From: JBAYGJ01 sp041649335
Lineage (GTDB): Bacteria > Patescibacteriota > Patescibacteriia > UBA10025 > JAHIVO01
Assembly (NCBI GenBank): GCA_041649335.1
Contig: JBAZNF010000001.1
Location: 1 to 64,000, forward strand
Length of the DNA: 64,000 nt
Direction of reading: 5' to 3'
The first letter of the stretch is position 1. Each line of letters opens with the position of its first letter. Shown one piece after another: positions 24,476 through 33,340 of the stretch. Under the pieces are notes generated by a model that worked only from the letters and a program-made list of their open reading frames with translations, did not search any database and was not told where the DNA came from. Position numbers and translations under genes: made by a program.

Positions 24476-25222
24476 ATGAAATTATTAGAAATATATAACC
24501 TTAACGTCAAAGCCGGGAATAAGCACATCCTACGAGGAGTTAATCTGTCCATGCGCCCCGGTGAAACGCATGCCATCATGGGGCCGAACGGTTCCGGTAA
24601 ATCAACTTTAGCTTCGGTTATTATGGGGCATCCCGGTTATGCAATTACCCAGGGCGGCGTGCGGCTGAACGGCAAACTTATCAATTCACTTGATCCTGAT
24701 GAACGCGCGCGAAAAGGCGTGTTTTTGTCTTTCCAGTATCCAAGTGAAGTACCAGGTCTCTCAATCGAGCATTTTTTACGCAACGCCTTCAATGCCATCC
24801 ATCCCCAAAACAATTTGTCAGTAGTGGAATTTCATAATCGTTTTCTTACTGCGGCAAACCAGTTGCGCATACGCCAGGATTTAGCCGGCCGTGGTTTGAA
24901 CGAGGGGTTCTCCGGCGGCGAAAAGAAAAAACTTGAGATTCTGCAGTTAGCCCTGCTTGAACCCTCATTGGGGATTTTGGATGAAACTGATTCAGGGCTT
25001 GATATTGATGCCCTAAAAACGGTTTCCGCCGGCGTTAATGCGTTGCGAACCGCGAAGCGGTCTTTTCTAGTCATCACCCATTATGTCCGTATCCTGAAAT
25101 ACGTCAAGCCGGACTGGGTCCACGTAATGATTGACGGCCGGATCGTACTGTCAGGAGACTGGAAACTAGCGCATCAGATAGAAAAGCGGGGGTATGACTG
25201 GCTGAACGTGAAGAAGAAATAA
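24476..25222 (+). CDS. sufC: Fe-S cluster assembly ATPase SufC
   Basis: 248 residues. Walker A GPNGSGKST, SufC-specific signature FSGGEKKKLEILQ, Walker B LGILDETDSGLDIDAL, H-loop VITHYVRIL. Forms the SufBCD scaffold complex in the cytosol. Start taken at the ATG (24476), 9 bp after the small zinc-ribbon ORF. Confidence 0.97.
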   Translation: MKLLEIYNLNVKAGNKHILRGVNLSMRPGETHAIMGPNGSGKSTLASVIMGHPGYAITQGGVRLNGKLINSLDPDERARKGVFLSFQYPSEVPGLSIEHFLRNAFNAIHPQNNLSVVEFHNRFLTAANQLRIRQDLAGRGLNEGFSGGEKKKLEILQLALLEPSLGILDETDSGLDIDALKTVSAGVNALRTAKRSFLVITHYVRILKYVKPDWVHVMIDGRIVLSGDWKLAHQIEKRGYDWLNVKKK

Positions 25223-25224
25223 AC

Positions 25225-26616
25225 ATGCGGCCCAAGGCGACCAACGAAGAGCTTCTTACCCGGCCTGATGACGTGGCCTATTTGTTCAAGGCAAAAAAGG
25301 GATTGTCGGAACGGGTTGTCAGGGAAATATCACACCTCAAAGGTGAGTCTGACTGGATGCGCGACATACGTTTGCGGGCGTACCAGGTATTCCTCAAGAA
25401 AAAAATGCCGACCTGGGGCGGCGACCTTTCGAAGATACGCTTTGAGGATATTTTTTATTACATGAAGCCGGTCGAGAAAGTGTTTCAGAATTGGTCTGAC
25501 GTGCCGACGGCTATCCGTTCGACGTATCAACGTCTAGGCATACCGCAGGCTGAGCAGAAATACCTGTCCGGAGTCATGGCCCAGTACGAATCAGAAGCCG
25601 TCTACCATAATTTAAAGGATCGGATGGGGAAAAACGGCGTTATTTTTGAAGACATGGATACTGCACTCAAGAAATACCCGGAAATCGTGAAAAAATATTT
25701 CGGCCGGGTCATCCCCGCCGGGGACAATAAGTTCGCCGCGCTGAATACTGCCGTGTGGAGCGGCGGCAGTTTCGTTTACGTGCCGGCCGGGGTAAAAGTT
25801 GAATTCCCCCTTCAGGCGTATTTCCGTATCAACGCCCGCAATGCCGGGCAATTTGAACGCACGCTCATTGTCGCCGAGCCCGGCAGTTTCGTGCATTACG
25901 TTGAAGGATGTACGGCCCCTGTTTATACGACAAATTCCTTGCATTCAGCCGTCGTGGAAATTATCGTCAAACCAGGGGCGCGTGTCAGATATACGACCGT
26001 GCAAAATTGGTCAAAGAATGTCTATAACCTAGTCACCAAGCGAAGTTTTGTCTACGAAGAGGGGGTCATGGAATGGGTAGACGGCAATTTGGGGAGCAAG
26101 TTGACCATGAAATACCCTTCCGTCTATTTGCTTGGACGCAAGGCGCACGGCGAGGTATTGTCCATCGCTTTGGCCGGCGACGGACAGCACCAGGACGCCG
26201 GCGGTAAGGCCATTCACGGCGCACCAGAAACAACTTCACGTATCATTTCCAAATCTATCGCCAAGGAGACCGGCCGCACCTCATACCGCGGACTTGTCCG
26301 CGTGCCGCGTGGCATGACCGGAGCGAAATCGAATGTCGTGTGTGATGCGCTGTTATTGGATGAACGTTCCCGCTCTGATACGTATCCGACCATGGAAATA
26401 AAGGAAAGTGACGTGCAGATCGGCCATGAGGCATCGGTAGGCAAGATCGGGGAAGAGCAGTTGTTCTATTTGCGCAGCCGCGGATTGAGCGAAGCCGAAG
26501 CCATGAATCTGATCGTAGCCGGTTTTATTGAACCGATCGCCAAGGAATTGCCATTGGAATACGCCGTCGAGCTAAACCGTTTAATTCAATTGGAGATGGA
26601 GGGGAGCGTCGGATAA
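25225..26616 (+). CDS. sufB: Fe-S cluster assembly scaffold SufB
   Basis: 463 residues, typical length. The beta-helix core includes YVEGCTAPVY and KRSFVYEEGVMEWVDGNLGSK in two pieces, and the C-terminal helices have EASVGKIGEEQLFYLRSRG. Builds Fe-S clusters with SufC and the SufD-like partner. Separated from sufC by 2 bp. Confidence 0.97.
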   Translation: MRPKATNEELLTRPDDVAYLFKAKKGLSERVVREISHLKGESDWMRDIRLRAYQVFLKKKMPTWGGDLSKIRFEDIFYYMKPVEKVFQNWSDVPTAIRSTYQRLGIPQAEQKYLSGVMAQYESEAVYHNLKDRMGKNGVIFEDMDTALKKYPEIVKKYFGRVIPAGDNKFAALNTAVWSGGSFVYVPAGVKVEFPLQAYFRINARNAGQFERTLIVAEPGSFVHYVEGCTAPVYTTNSLHSAVVEIIVKPGARVRYTTVQNWSKNVYNLVTKRSFVYEEGVMEWVDGNLGSKLTMKYPSVYLLGRKAHGEVLSIALAGDGQHQDAGGKAIHGAPETTSRIISKSIAKETGRTSYRGLVRVPRGMTGAKSNVVCDALLLDERSRSDTYPTMEIKESDVQIGHEASVGKIGEEQLFYLRSRGLSEAEAMNLIVAGFIEPIAKELPLEYAVELNRLIQLEMEGSVG

Positions 26617-26620
26617 TCAT

Positions 26621-27328
26621 ATGATGAAATCAAAACATTTTCACGTCAAGCAGGACATGACATTGGAAATCGACATGCGGAAGCATCCAGCACTTGATTT
26701 CAGTATTACTGTCGAAGCCGGAAAGCAACTGAACCTGGTCTGGCTGGGGAACGGTTTACCGAAGCCGGTTCAGCCGTCCCTGCGCATTGTTTTGAAGGAA
26801 AAGGCTCGTATGCATTTGGCACTGGCTGTGGCGCGTACGCATGTGGCAACGGCCGGAGTGGCGCTGGTCCTGGCTGGGGACGGCGCGGAGGCATATGTGT
26901 CAGCTGTCTTTCATGGTTCAGGCGAAGACCGGCATGCGTTTGATGTGGCCATGCACCATCAGGCAAAAAATACCAAAGGTGATATACTGATAAAAGGTGT
27001 ATATGAGGATTCGTCGTTTGGCCAGTTCAACGGATTGTTGAAAATACATCCCCGCGCGGATAAGACAAATTCATATTTTGTGGATAACGTGTTGTTGTTC
27101 GGCCGGGGCATGGCTACGTCCATCCCGACGCTGGAGATTTCGGCCAATGATGTCCGGGCGACTCACGGGTCAACGACCAGCCGGGTCAATGCCGAACAGC
27201 TGTTTTATCTCCGGAGCCGTGGATTGAACGTCGGTCAGGCGACAAAACATATCATTCAGGGATTTTTCCATCCGGTCCTATCCCGCCTGCCGCAGAACGC
27301 TTTACCATTATTTCCATATACCATATGA
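26621..27328 (+). CDS. sufD: SufD-like scaffold subunit (short)
   Basis: 235 residues, about half of E. coli SufD (~420); it keeps the beta-helix and C-terminal helices (SANDVRATHGSTTSRVNAEQ, then LFYLRSRGL) and lacks the N-terminal helical domain. Expected to pair with SufB in SufBC2D. Four bp after sufB, and overlapping sufS by 4 bp. Confidence 0.92.
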   Translation: MMKSKHFHVKQDMTLEIDMRKHPALDFSITVEAGKQLNLVWLGNGLPKPVQPSLRIVLKEKARMHLALAVARTHVATAGVALVLAGDGAEAYVSAVFHGSGEDRHAFDVAMHHQAKNTKGDILIKGVYEDSSFGQFNGLLKIHPRADKTNSYFVDNVLLFGRGMATSIPTLEISANDVRATHGSTTSRVNAEQLFYLRSRGLNVGQATKHIIQGFFHPVLSRLPQNALPLFPYTI

Positions 27329-28572
27329 CTCCATTAGTAAAAAAATCCTGGCCAAAGATAAAAGCGGACTTTCCGATCTTTTACCAGAAGGTAAACGGCC
27401 AGCCGCTGGTATTTTTGGATTCTACGGCCAGCACCCAAAAACCGCAGTCAGTCATAAATGCGGTCAAGGAACTTTATGAGACGTATTATGCCAATGTGCA
27501 TCGGGGGATATATATGCTGTCGGAAAAATCATCCGAGGCGTATGAATTAGTGCGGCAAAAAGTTGCAGATTTCATCCACGCGCCTTCGGCCAGTGAGGTA
27601 ATTTTTACGCGCAACGCGACGGAGAGCATCAATCTGGTTGCGTATACGTGGGGTCGGCAGAATATCGCTCAGGGGGACGTGATCTTGCTTACGGAAATGG
27701 AGCATCACGCCAACCTGGTACCCTGGCAACTCCTGGCCAAGGAAAAAGGTGCCCGACTGTCGTTCATCCCGATCACGAAAGATTTCCGGTTAGATGTGGC
27801 GGCGTTGGATTCATTGTTAGTCAAGCAGGTTAAATTAGTGGCGTTGACGCATATGTCCAACGTGTTAGGCACTATCAATCCGGTCAAGAAAATTATCAAG
27901 CAGGTTAGGAAAAAGGTGCCGCAGGCGGTCGTGCTGGTTGACGGAGCGCAAAGCGTGCCCCATTTTGCTGTGGACATGAAAGACATTGATGCTGATTTTT
28001 ACGCATTTTCCTCGCACAAGATGCTCGGCCCTACGGGCGTCGGCGTACTGTACGGCAAGCGGGAGCTGCTTGAACGCATGCCGCCGTTCATGACTGGCGG
28101 GGACATGATCGCCCAGGTGACGTATCAGGACGCTCAGTGGAACGATCTGCCATGGAAATTTGAAGCCGGCACGCCGAACATCGCCGGTACTATCGGTTTT
28201 GGCGCGGCCATTGATTATTTGCAGGCAATCGGCATGGACCGGATTTTTTCGCATGAACAGGATCTGACAGCGTTGGCCATCAAAGAATTGTCCGCCATCC
28301 CCGGTATCGTGATCTATGGGCCGCGTGAAGTGAAGGACCGGGGCGGCGCCGTCGCTTTCAGCGTCAGCGATATCCATCCGCACGATCTCGCATCCATATT
28401 GGATGAACAGGGGATTGCCGTGCGGGCCGGACACCATTGCGCCCAACCGCTGCATGAGAAGCTGGGCGTCGAATCCACGACGCGGGCTAGTTTTTACCTC
28501 TATAACACTGAATCCGACGTCATGTCTTTAGTGGCTGCCTTAAAAAAAGCTAAGGAAATTTTTAACGTATGA
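27325..28572 (+). CDS. sufS: Cysteine desulfurase SufS
   Basis: 415 residues, PLP enzyme releasing sulfur from cysteine. PLP lysine in FSSHKMLGPTG, cofactor region TEMEHHANLVPW, and active-site cysteine in RAGHHCAQPLH. Group II desulfurase, which needs a SufE/SufU partner; sufU follows with a 4-bp overlap. Confidence 0.97.
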   Translation: MTPLVKKSWPKIKADFPIFYQKVNGQPLVFLDSTASTQKPQSVINAVKELYETYYANVHRGIYMLSEKSSEAYELVRQKVADFIHAPSASEVIFTRNATESINLVAYTWGRQNIAQGDVILLTEMEHHANLVPWQLLAKEKGARLSFIPITKDFRLDVAALDSLLVKQVKLVALTHMSNVLGTINPVKKIIKQVRKKVPQAVVLVDGAQSVPHFAVDMKDIDADFYAFSSHKMLGPTGVGVLYGKRELLERMPPFMTGGDMIAQVTYQDAQWNDLPWKFEAGTPNIAGTIGFGAAIDYLQAIGMDRIFSHEQDLTALAIKELSAIPGIVIYGPREVKDRGGAVAFSVSDIHPHDLASILDEQGIAVRAGHHCAQPLHEKLGVESTTRASFYLYNTESDVMSLVAALKKAKEIFNV

Positions 28573-28961
28573 CTTTCGACATGTACAGGCAAATCATCAT
28601 TGACCACGCGAAAAAGCCAAAAAACGTCGGTACGGTCAAACAGGCCGATGGCCAGGCTGAGCGAAATAATCCGCTATGCGGCGACCGTATTATGATTAGT
28701 TACCGTACGGATAAAACCAAGAAAAAGCTGCAGGAGGTCAAGTTTGACGGCGCGGGCTGCAGTATCGCAAAAGCGGCCGCCTCAATACTGACCGAAAAGG
28801 TGACCGGAAAAAGTATGGCAGAATTGAAAAAATATACTGACGACGATTTTATAAAGGACATGGGCGTGCCCATCACGCCGGCCAGGCGAAAATGCGCCCT
28901 CCTGGCGCTGGAGACTTTCCGGCAGGCTGCTCACGTAGAAAAAGACAATCATAAACACTAA
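28569..28961 (+). CDS. sufU: SufU, zinc-dependent sulfur-transfer partner of SufS
   Basis: 130 residues, IscU fold. Three cysteines, in NPLCGDR, GAGCSIAKAAAS and RRKCALL, plus the aspartate after the first, match the SufU zinc/sulfur site. Accepts sulfur from SufS. The usual insertion of SufU relative to IscU is present (KVTGKSMAELKKY region). Confidence 0.95.
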   Translation: MTFDMYRQIIIDHAKKPKNVGTVKQADGQAERNNPLCGDRIMISYRTDKTKKKLQEVKFDGAGCSIAKAAASILTEKVTGKSMAELKKYTDDDFIKDMGVPITPARRKCALLALETFRQAAHVEKDNHKH

Positions 28962-28979
28962 CCAAGAAATGATAGACAT

Positions 28980-29591
28980 ATGAGGAAATACGAAACGCCC
29001 AAGTTGCCCTATGCATACGACGCACTTGAGCCATATATCGATAAGGAGACGATATTGATCCATCACGACAAGCATCATGAGGCTTATACGCAAAAGCTGA
29101 ACGCTGCGGTGGAAAAGCATCCGGAATTGTTCAGTAAGCCCGTGGAAGATTTATTGCGTGATTTGGACGCAATCCCTGAAGACATCCGCTTGATAGTACG
29201 GAACCATGGCGGCGGCCACTACAACCATAATGTGTACTGGTCGATACTGGGCCCGAATGCTGGCGGTGAACCCAGCGGACAGTTAGCTACAGTAATCCAG
29301 CGTGATTTTGGCAGTATTGAAAAGTTGAAGGGGCTGATGGGCGAAACGGCGACCGGAATATTCGGTTCCGGTTGGGCGTGGCTGTCCGCGGCAGAGGGCA
29401 CACTGATCGTGGAAAAGACAGCAAACCAGGATTCGCCGCTTTCCGCCGGCCATATACCGTTATTGGCAATTGATGTGTGGGAGCATGCATATTACCTGAA
29501 GTACCATAATGTCCGGGCGGACTACATTAAGGCATTTTGGAACGTGGTGAACTGGCAGGCGGTATCGGAACGGTATTTGGCTACCGTTTAA
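28980..29591 (+). CDS. sodA: Superoxide dismutase, Mn-type
   Basis: 203 residues. Metal ligands: His28 in HHDKHH, the His in GGGHYNHNVYW, and Asp and His in DVWEHAYYLKYHN. The Gly-rich GGGH stretch and ANQDSPL (Gln) are the Mn-SOD rather than Fe-SOD pattern. Same operon as the suf genes (18-bp gap), so controlled with Fe-S assembly, protecting clusters from superoxide. Confidence 0.95.
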   Translation: MRKYETPKLPYAYDALEPYIDKETILIHHDKHHEAYTQKLNAAVEKHPELFSKPVEDLLRDLDAIPEDIRLIVRNHGGGHYNHNVYWSILGPNAGGEPSGQLATVIQRDFGSIEKLKGLMGETATGIFGSGWAWLSAAEGTLIVEKTANQDSPLSAGHIPLLAIDVWEHAYYLKYHNVRADYIKAFWNVVNWQAVSERYLATV

Positions 29592-29604
29592 TGAAAAAAT
29601 AGTG

Positions 29605-29630
29605 TATAGTGAGAGTAATTAATCATTAAG
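29605..29630 (+). promoter_or_regulatory. Possible ferritin promoter and Fur-like half-operator
   Basis: TATAGT (29605-29610) without a good -35 box, followed by an 11-bp palindrome TTAAT-C-ATTAA whose core AATCATT is shared with the Fur box at 23752-23774. Weak alone. Confidence 0.35.
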
Positions 29631-29641
29631 ATATATAATTT

Positions 29642-30136
29642 ATGATAAATAAAAAAGTTGAAGCAGCATTCAATAAGCAGATTGCGGAAGAACAGTATTC
29701 GGCCATGTTGTATCTGGCATTGGCCGCGTATTATGAGTCACGCAACCTGAAAGGGTTCGGGGCCTGGCTCCGGGCTCAGTACGAAGAGGAGTTGACTCAT
29801 GCCATGAAATTTGTTGATTTCATCCTGGAACGTGGCGGCAGTATCGAGCTCTCGGCATTGCCGAAGCCCCCGGTCAAACTACCTCCACCGCATCAGGCTT
29901 TTGCCCTGGCCTACCAGCATGAGCAGAAAATCACTCGTTTGATACACGGGCTATACGATTTAGCCACAAAAGAGAAGGATTACCCATCCCAGAGTTTCCT
30001 GAAGTGGTTCATTGACGAGCAGGTCGAGGAAGAAGCGAATACCCTAGAGATAACCGAGAAACTGAAGATGATCGGCGAGAAAGGCAGCGGCATCTTCATG
30101 TTGGACCATCAATTAGGTAAGCGTGGGAAGGAATAA
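29642..30136 (+). CDS. ftn: Ferritin
   Basis: 164 residues, four-helix ferritin. Ferroxidase residues visible: Glu in NKQIAEEQYSA, YEEELTHAMKF (ExxH), later EQVEEEANT and DHQLGKRGKE at the end. Bacterial non-heme FtnA type. Stores iron as ferric mineral in the cytosol. Sits between SOD and a ferredoxin, fitting an iron/oxygen defence role. Confidence 0.95.
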   Translation: MINKKVEAAFNKQIAEEQYSAMLYLALAAYYESRNLKGFGAWLRAQYEEELTHAMKFVDFILERGGSIELSALPKPPVKLPPPHQAFALAYQHEQKITRLIHGLYDLATKEKDYPSQSFLKWFIDEQVEEEANTLEITEKLKMIGEKGSGIFMLDHQLGKRGKE

Positions 30137-30139
30137 TTT

Positions 30140-30352
30140 ATGAAAATTCATCTTGACCGGGATAAATGTATCAGTGCAGGTACGTGCGTAGCCATTGCGC
30201 CTGACGTTTTTGAGCTGGATGAGGAGGGGAAAGTCAAGATGAAAAATGAACATGGGGCTGACGACCAAACCATCCTCGATGCCGCCAAATCCTGTCCAGT
30301 CCTGGCCATTGAACTGTATCAGGATGACGGCCGCAGGATTTTCCCCGAGTAA
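30140..30352 (+). CDS. Ferredoxin, [3Fe-4S]-type
   Basis: 70 residues. Cys10, then Cys16 (CISAGTC) and a distal Cys in SCPVLAI give a C-x5-C...C arrangement in which the second cysteine of the usual CxxCxxC is replaced by alanine, as in actinobacterial P450-type 3Fe-4S ferredoxins. Three bp after ferritin. Could mobilise ferritin iron as bacterioferritin-associated ferredoxin does, but that is inference. Confidence 0.9.
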   Translation: MKIHLDRDKCISAGTCVAIAPDVFELDEEGKVKMKNEHGADDQTILDAAKSCPVLAIELYQDDGRRIFPE

Positions 30353-30378
30353 CGAATCATAGACACATTACCATCAGT

Positions 30379-31095
30379 ATGGAACAGGGCGAAAACAGCA
30401 GTGACCAGGTTTCCGAATTGCAAAAAAAAGCCCGGCGGTGGAAGGCGTTGTTTGTTGTGATCGCCGCGGTGGTAGTAGTGCTTTTGTCACTGGGTGTGTA
30501 TTTTTATGTCTTAGTCAGGAAAAATATTGAAATCGTCAATGGGGGCGCTGATACGAACCAATCAACAATTGCAGAGGTCGACTCACCCGATGCCCCGTAT
30601 ACCGGAAGTGCGGATTCGCCGGTGGTAGTAGTGGAGTTCTCCGATTTCCAGTGTCCGTATTGCGAACAGGCGTTTCCGGTAGTGCGGGAGCTGATAAATT
30701 TTTACGGCGATAGGATCAAGTTCGAGTACCGCAATTTCCCTATTTCAGAAAGCCATCCGGACGCGCAGAAAGCAGCCGAGGCCGGCCTCTGCGCCCAAAA
30801 TCAGGGGAAATTCTGGGAGTTGCATGACAAGATGTTCATAAATCAGTCTGATCTGTCCGTGTTGGCCCTAAAAAATTACGCCAAAGAGATCAACCTGGAT
30901 TCGGCAAAATTTAATACTTGCCTGGATAGCGGAGCATTCGCCCAGAGAGTCCAGAAGGATTTCCAGGACGGTCTATTTGCCGGGGTGCAGGGGACGCCGA
31001 CATTTTTCGTCAACGGGCAAATCCTGCAGGGTGTTCCGACATTCGCCGACATGCAGGGGGCAATTGACCAATTATTGTCTTATTACGGCCGATAA
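30379..31095 (+). CDS. Membrane-anchored DsbA-like thiol-disulfide oxidoreductase
   Basis: 238 residues. An N-terminal membrane anchor (about 25-48) and a DsbA/thioredoxin_4 domain outside the membrane with active site CPYC in FSDFQCPYCEQ and cis-proline loop GVQGTPTFFVNG. Probably forms or isomerises disulfides in surface proteins. No DsbB or VKOR partner is seen in the window. Confidence 0.93.
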   Translation: MEQGENSSDQVSELQKKARRWKALFVVIAAVVVVLLSLGVYFYVLVRKNIEIVNGGADTNQSTIAEVDSPDAPYTGSADSPVVVVEFSDFQCPYCEQAFPVVRELINFYGDRIKFEYRNFPISESHPDAQKAAEAGLCAQNQGKFWELHDKMFINQSDLSVLALKNYAKEINLDSAKFNTCLDSGAFAQRVQKDFQDGLFAGVQGTPTFFVNGQILQGVPTFADMQGAIDQLLSYYGR

Positions 31096-31175
31096 GATAC
31101 ACTATACTGGTTATTACTGATTTGGGGGGGAAGCGGTTGGTGCGGCTCAAGAATTCGTTTTTGACCCCTAGCGCT

Positions 31176-31203
31176 TTGACTGGCGGGGGTGGTGTGCTAC
31201 AAT
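31176..31203 (+). promoter_or_regulatory. Promoter of second DsbA-like gene
   Basis: TTGACT (31176-31181), 16-bp spacer, TACAAT (31198-31203). Leader about 50 nt, AT-rich. Confidence 0.75.
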
Positions 31204-31261
31204 AATAAGCACAAACGTTAGTAGTATTTAATAAAGAATAATAATTAAATAATTATATAGT

Positions 31262-32029
31262 ATGTCAGATATGAAGAATTTTGACGAAAAGCCGCAGGCA
31301 GTCATTTTTAAGACTCCACCTCGCATGGCTTTCATTACCGGCATTTTAGCCGGGGTTACGCTCACGTCATTGGTGGCATTTGTCATGACGTATTCATTGT
31401 TACGGACAAAGATCGACGATAGTAACAGCAATACCAACCAGGCCGCTGCAGCCCAGGCGAACTCCAATTCAGCCGCTGTCGCAGATACCAATACGGCCCC
31501 AACTGTCGCAGATATCACCATAAAACCGACTGATTATGTCCGGGGTGATACCAATGCGCCGGTAACGCTGGTGGAATATTCGGATTTTGAATGTCCGTAT
31601 TGTGAGTCGTTGGCCACGACGCTGGATCAGGTCATGACTGATTATCAGGGGAAGGTAAAATTGGTATACCGGTATTTTCCCTTGACCAGCATTCATCCCA
31701 ATGCCCAAAAATCGGCTGAGGCGGCTGAATGCGCAGGGGCGCAAGGCAAGTTTTGGGAAATGCATGACAAGTTGTTTGAGAACCAGAGCGCGTTGGCGGT
31801 GACTGACTTGAAGCAATATGCTAAGGATTTAGGATTGAACACCACGACATTCAACAATTGTTTGGATAACGGCACGGCTACGGCCCGCGTGAACAGCGAC
31901 GAGCAGGAGGGGATCAATTATGGCGTACAGGGGACGCCTGCAACGTTCATCAACGGCACGCTGGTCTCCGGGGCTTTGCCATATTCCAGCTTTAAATCAG
32001 CCATAGACGCTGCATTGGCTAATACCTAA
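31262..32029 (+). CDS. Membrane-anchored DsbA-like oxidoreductase, second copy
   Basis: 255 residues. Membrane anchor at about 21-42, a 40-residue N/S/A/T-rich linker, then the DsbA domain with CPYC in YSDFECPYCES and cis-Pro loop GVQGTPATFING. Paralogue of the preceding gene but with its own promoter and a longer linker. The giant cysteine-rich surface protein at the right end is a plausible client. Confidence 0.93.
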   Translation: MSDMKNFDEKPQAVIFKTPPRMAFITGILAGVTLTSLVAFVMTYSLLRTKIDDSNSNTNQAAAAQANSNSAAVADTNTAPTVADITIKPTDYVRGDTNAPVTLVEYSDFECPYCESLATTLDQVMTDYQGKVKLVYRYFPLTSIHPNAQKSAEAAECAGAQGKFWEMHDKLFENQSALAVTDLKQYAKDLGLNTTTFNNCLDNGTATARVNSDEQEGINYGVQGTPATFINGTLVSGALPYSSFKSAIDAALANT

Positions 32030-32054
32030 GGATACATAACAATAGCTTGAGGCA

Positions 32055-32843
32055 ATGTTTTTACATACATTCCACCCACAAGCTATTGCACTGACAATCG
32101 GAGAAGTCTCTGTTCACTGGTACGGCATCAGTATCGCTACAGCCGTTGCCATTGGCCTGATCACTACACTATACACATTCACGAAGAAGCAGGTTGATAC
32201 GACCCATGTCTACAACCTGTTTTTTCTTATTTTATTTTTTGGGTTGTTTGGCGGCCGGATTGGCCATGTTATCGGCGAGTGGTCGTACTATCATGACCAC
32301 ACTGCCGAATTGGCGAGTATTTGGCATGGCGGGCTGGCTATCCACGGAGTATTGGCCGGCGCATTAGTGGCCGTGTGGATATACGCTCGGGTGAAGCGCC
32401 TGTCCTTCTGGTTGCTGACTGACCTGATGGTGGTGGCCCTGCCCGTGATGCAGGCTGTCGGCCGGTGGGGGAATTATTTCAATCAGGAGCTCTACGGCCG
32501 GCCGACATCAAGCGGATGGGGCATCCCGATTGATCCGGCATTCCGTGAACCGGGGTATGAGTCGTATGCATTTTTTCACCCGTTGTTTTTATATGAGTCC
32601 GGGCTGATGCTGATGGTATTCGGGCTGATGGCCTGGCTTTTTTTTAAAGCAAAAATACGTCCAGGGGCACTGACCGCCATTTATTTTGTTCTTTTTTCAA
32701 TTGTGCGGTTTATGTTGGACTATATCCGTCTGCACAAGCCGATGCTCGGTGTTCTCAGCGAAACGCAATGGTTGAGCCTAGTCATTTTTTTCTTGGCCGT
32801 TTTTGGCCTCTGGCGACTCTATCGCCAGCCCACGACGGCATAA
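32055..32843 (+). CDS. lgt: Prolipoprotein diacylglyceryl transferase
   Basis: 262 residues, about seven membrane helices. Family motifs include WHGGLAIHGVLAGA, GRWGNYFNQELYGRPT (substrate/phosphatidylglycerol-binding arginine and asparagine) and RFMLDYIR. Lipidates the lipobox cysteine of exported proteins such as the ferredoxin lipoprotein at 12705. Its end overlaps the convergent gene by 25 bp. Confidence 0.95.
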   Translation: MFLHTFHPQAIALTIGEVSVHWYGISIATAVAIGLITTLYTFTKKQVDTTHVYNLFFLILFFGLFGGRIGHVIGEWSYYHDHTAELASIWHGGLAIHGVLAGALVAVWIYARVKRLSFWLLTDLMVVALPVMQAVGRWGNYFNQELYGRPTSSGWGIPIDPAFREPGYESYAFFHPLFLYESGLMLMVFGLMAWLFFKAKIRPGALTAIYFVLFSIVRFMLDYIRLHKPMLGVLSETQWLSLVIFFLAVFGLWRLYRQPTTA

Positions 32844-33322
32844 AGCAAACCGAAAAAAATTATAATCTGGACGGCAATCCCTAGCCAGATGCTTTTACAA
32901 TGGCGGTCAATCAGGTTGTGGATATACCTATGAAAGTCATTGACATGTTTAAGGACAGTAAAAATTCCTATTCGTCCCGTCTCTGGTTGGGGGCGTCTGG
33001 AAATGAAAAAACCGATAAACAGGAGCAGGTCAGGCAGGACACTGGCCATCAGTACCGGCAGCAGCGTTGTAATTTTTGGCAGGACGCCGGTTTGCCAGAG
33101 GATGGCCAATAGAATCAATGTGCCAAACAAGTCCGCGCCCACGACATAAGCCATGCGCCGGTTACCGGGGCCCCGTGCCATCCATGGGCCCAGGTGTTTG
33201 TCGCCGTGAGGGATCAAATCAAGAAAATAATGCGATAATAGTGCGAGGCCGATAGCCGGCCACATGCTTGGCATGCGCTGGCAGATGGCGATGCCGGCTA
33301 AAACATGGGTGGTCGCAAACAT
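32819..33322 (-). CDS. Membrane-bound metal-dependent hydrolase-like protein (YdjM/DUF457-like)
   Basis: 167 residues with three to four hydrophobic helices. TTHVLAGIAICQ at the start and LSHYFLDLIPHGDKH near residue 30 give the H...H-D pattern of the YdjM/DUF457 family. Biochemical function unknown. Lies 18 bp downstream of the EamA gene. Confidence 0.72.
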   Translation of the reverse strand: MFATTHVLAGIAICQRMPSMWPAIGLALLSHYFLDLIPHGDKHLGPWMARGPGNRRMAYVVGADLFGTLILLAILWQTGVLPKITTLLPVLMASVLPDLLLFIGFFISRRPQPETGRIGIFTVLKHVNDFHRYIHNLIDRHCKSIWLGIAVQIIIFFGLLYAVVGWR

Positions 33323-33340
33323 ATTTATTACATTGGGGAA

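Noticed and set aside
27865..28455. 196-codon minus-strand frame opposite sufS
   Set aside because: Antisense shadow of a well-supported SufS gene.
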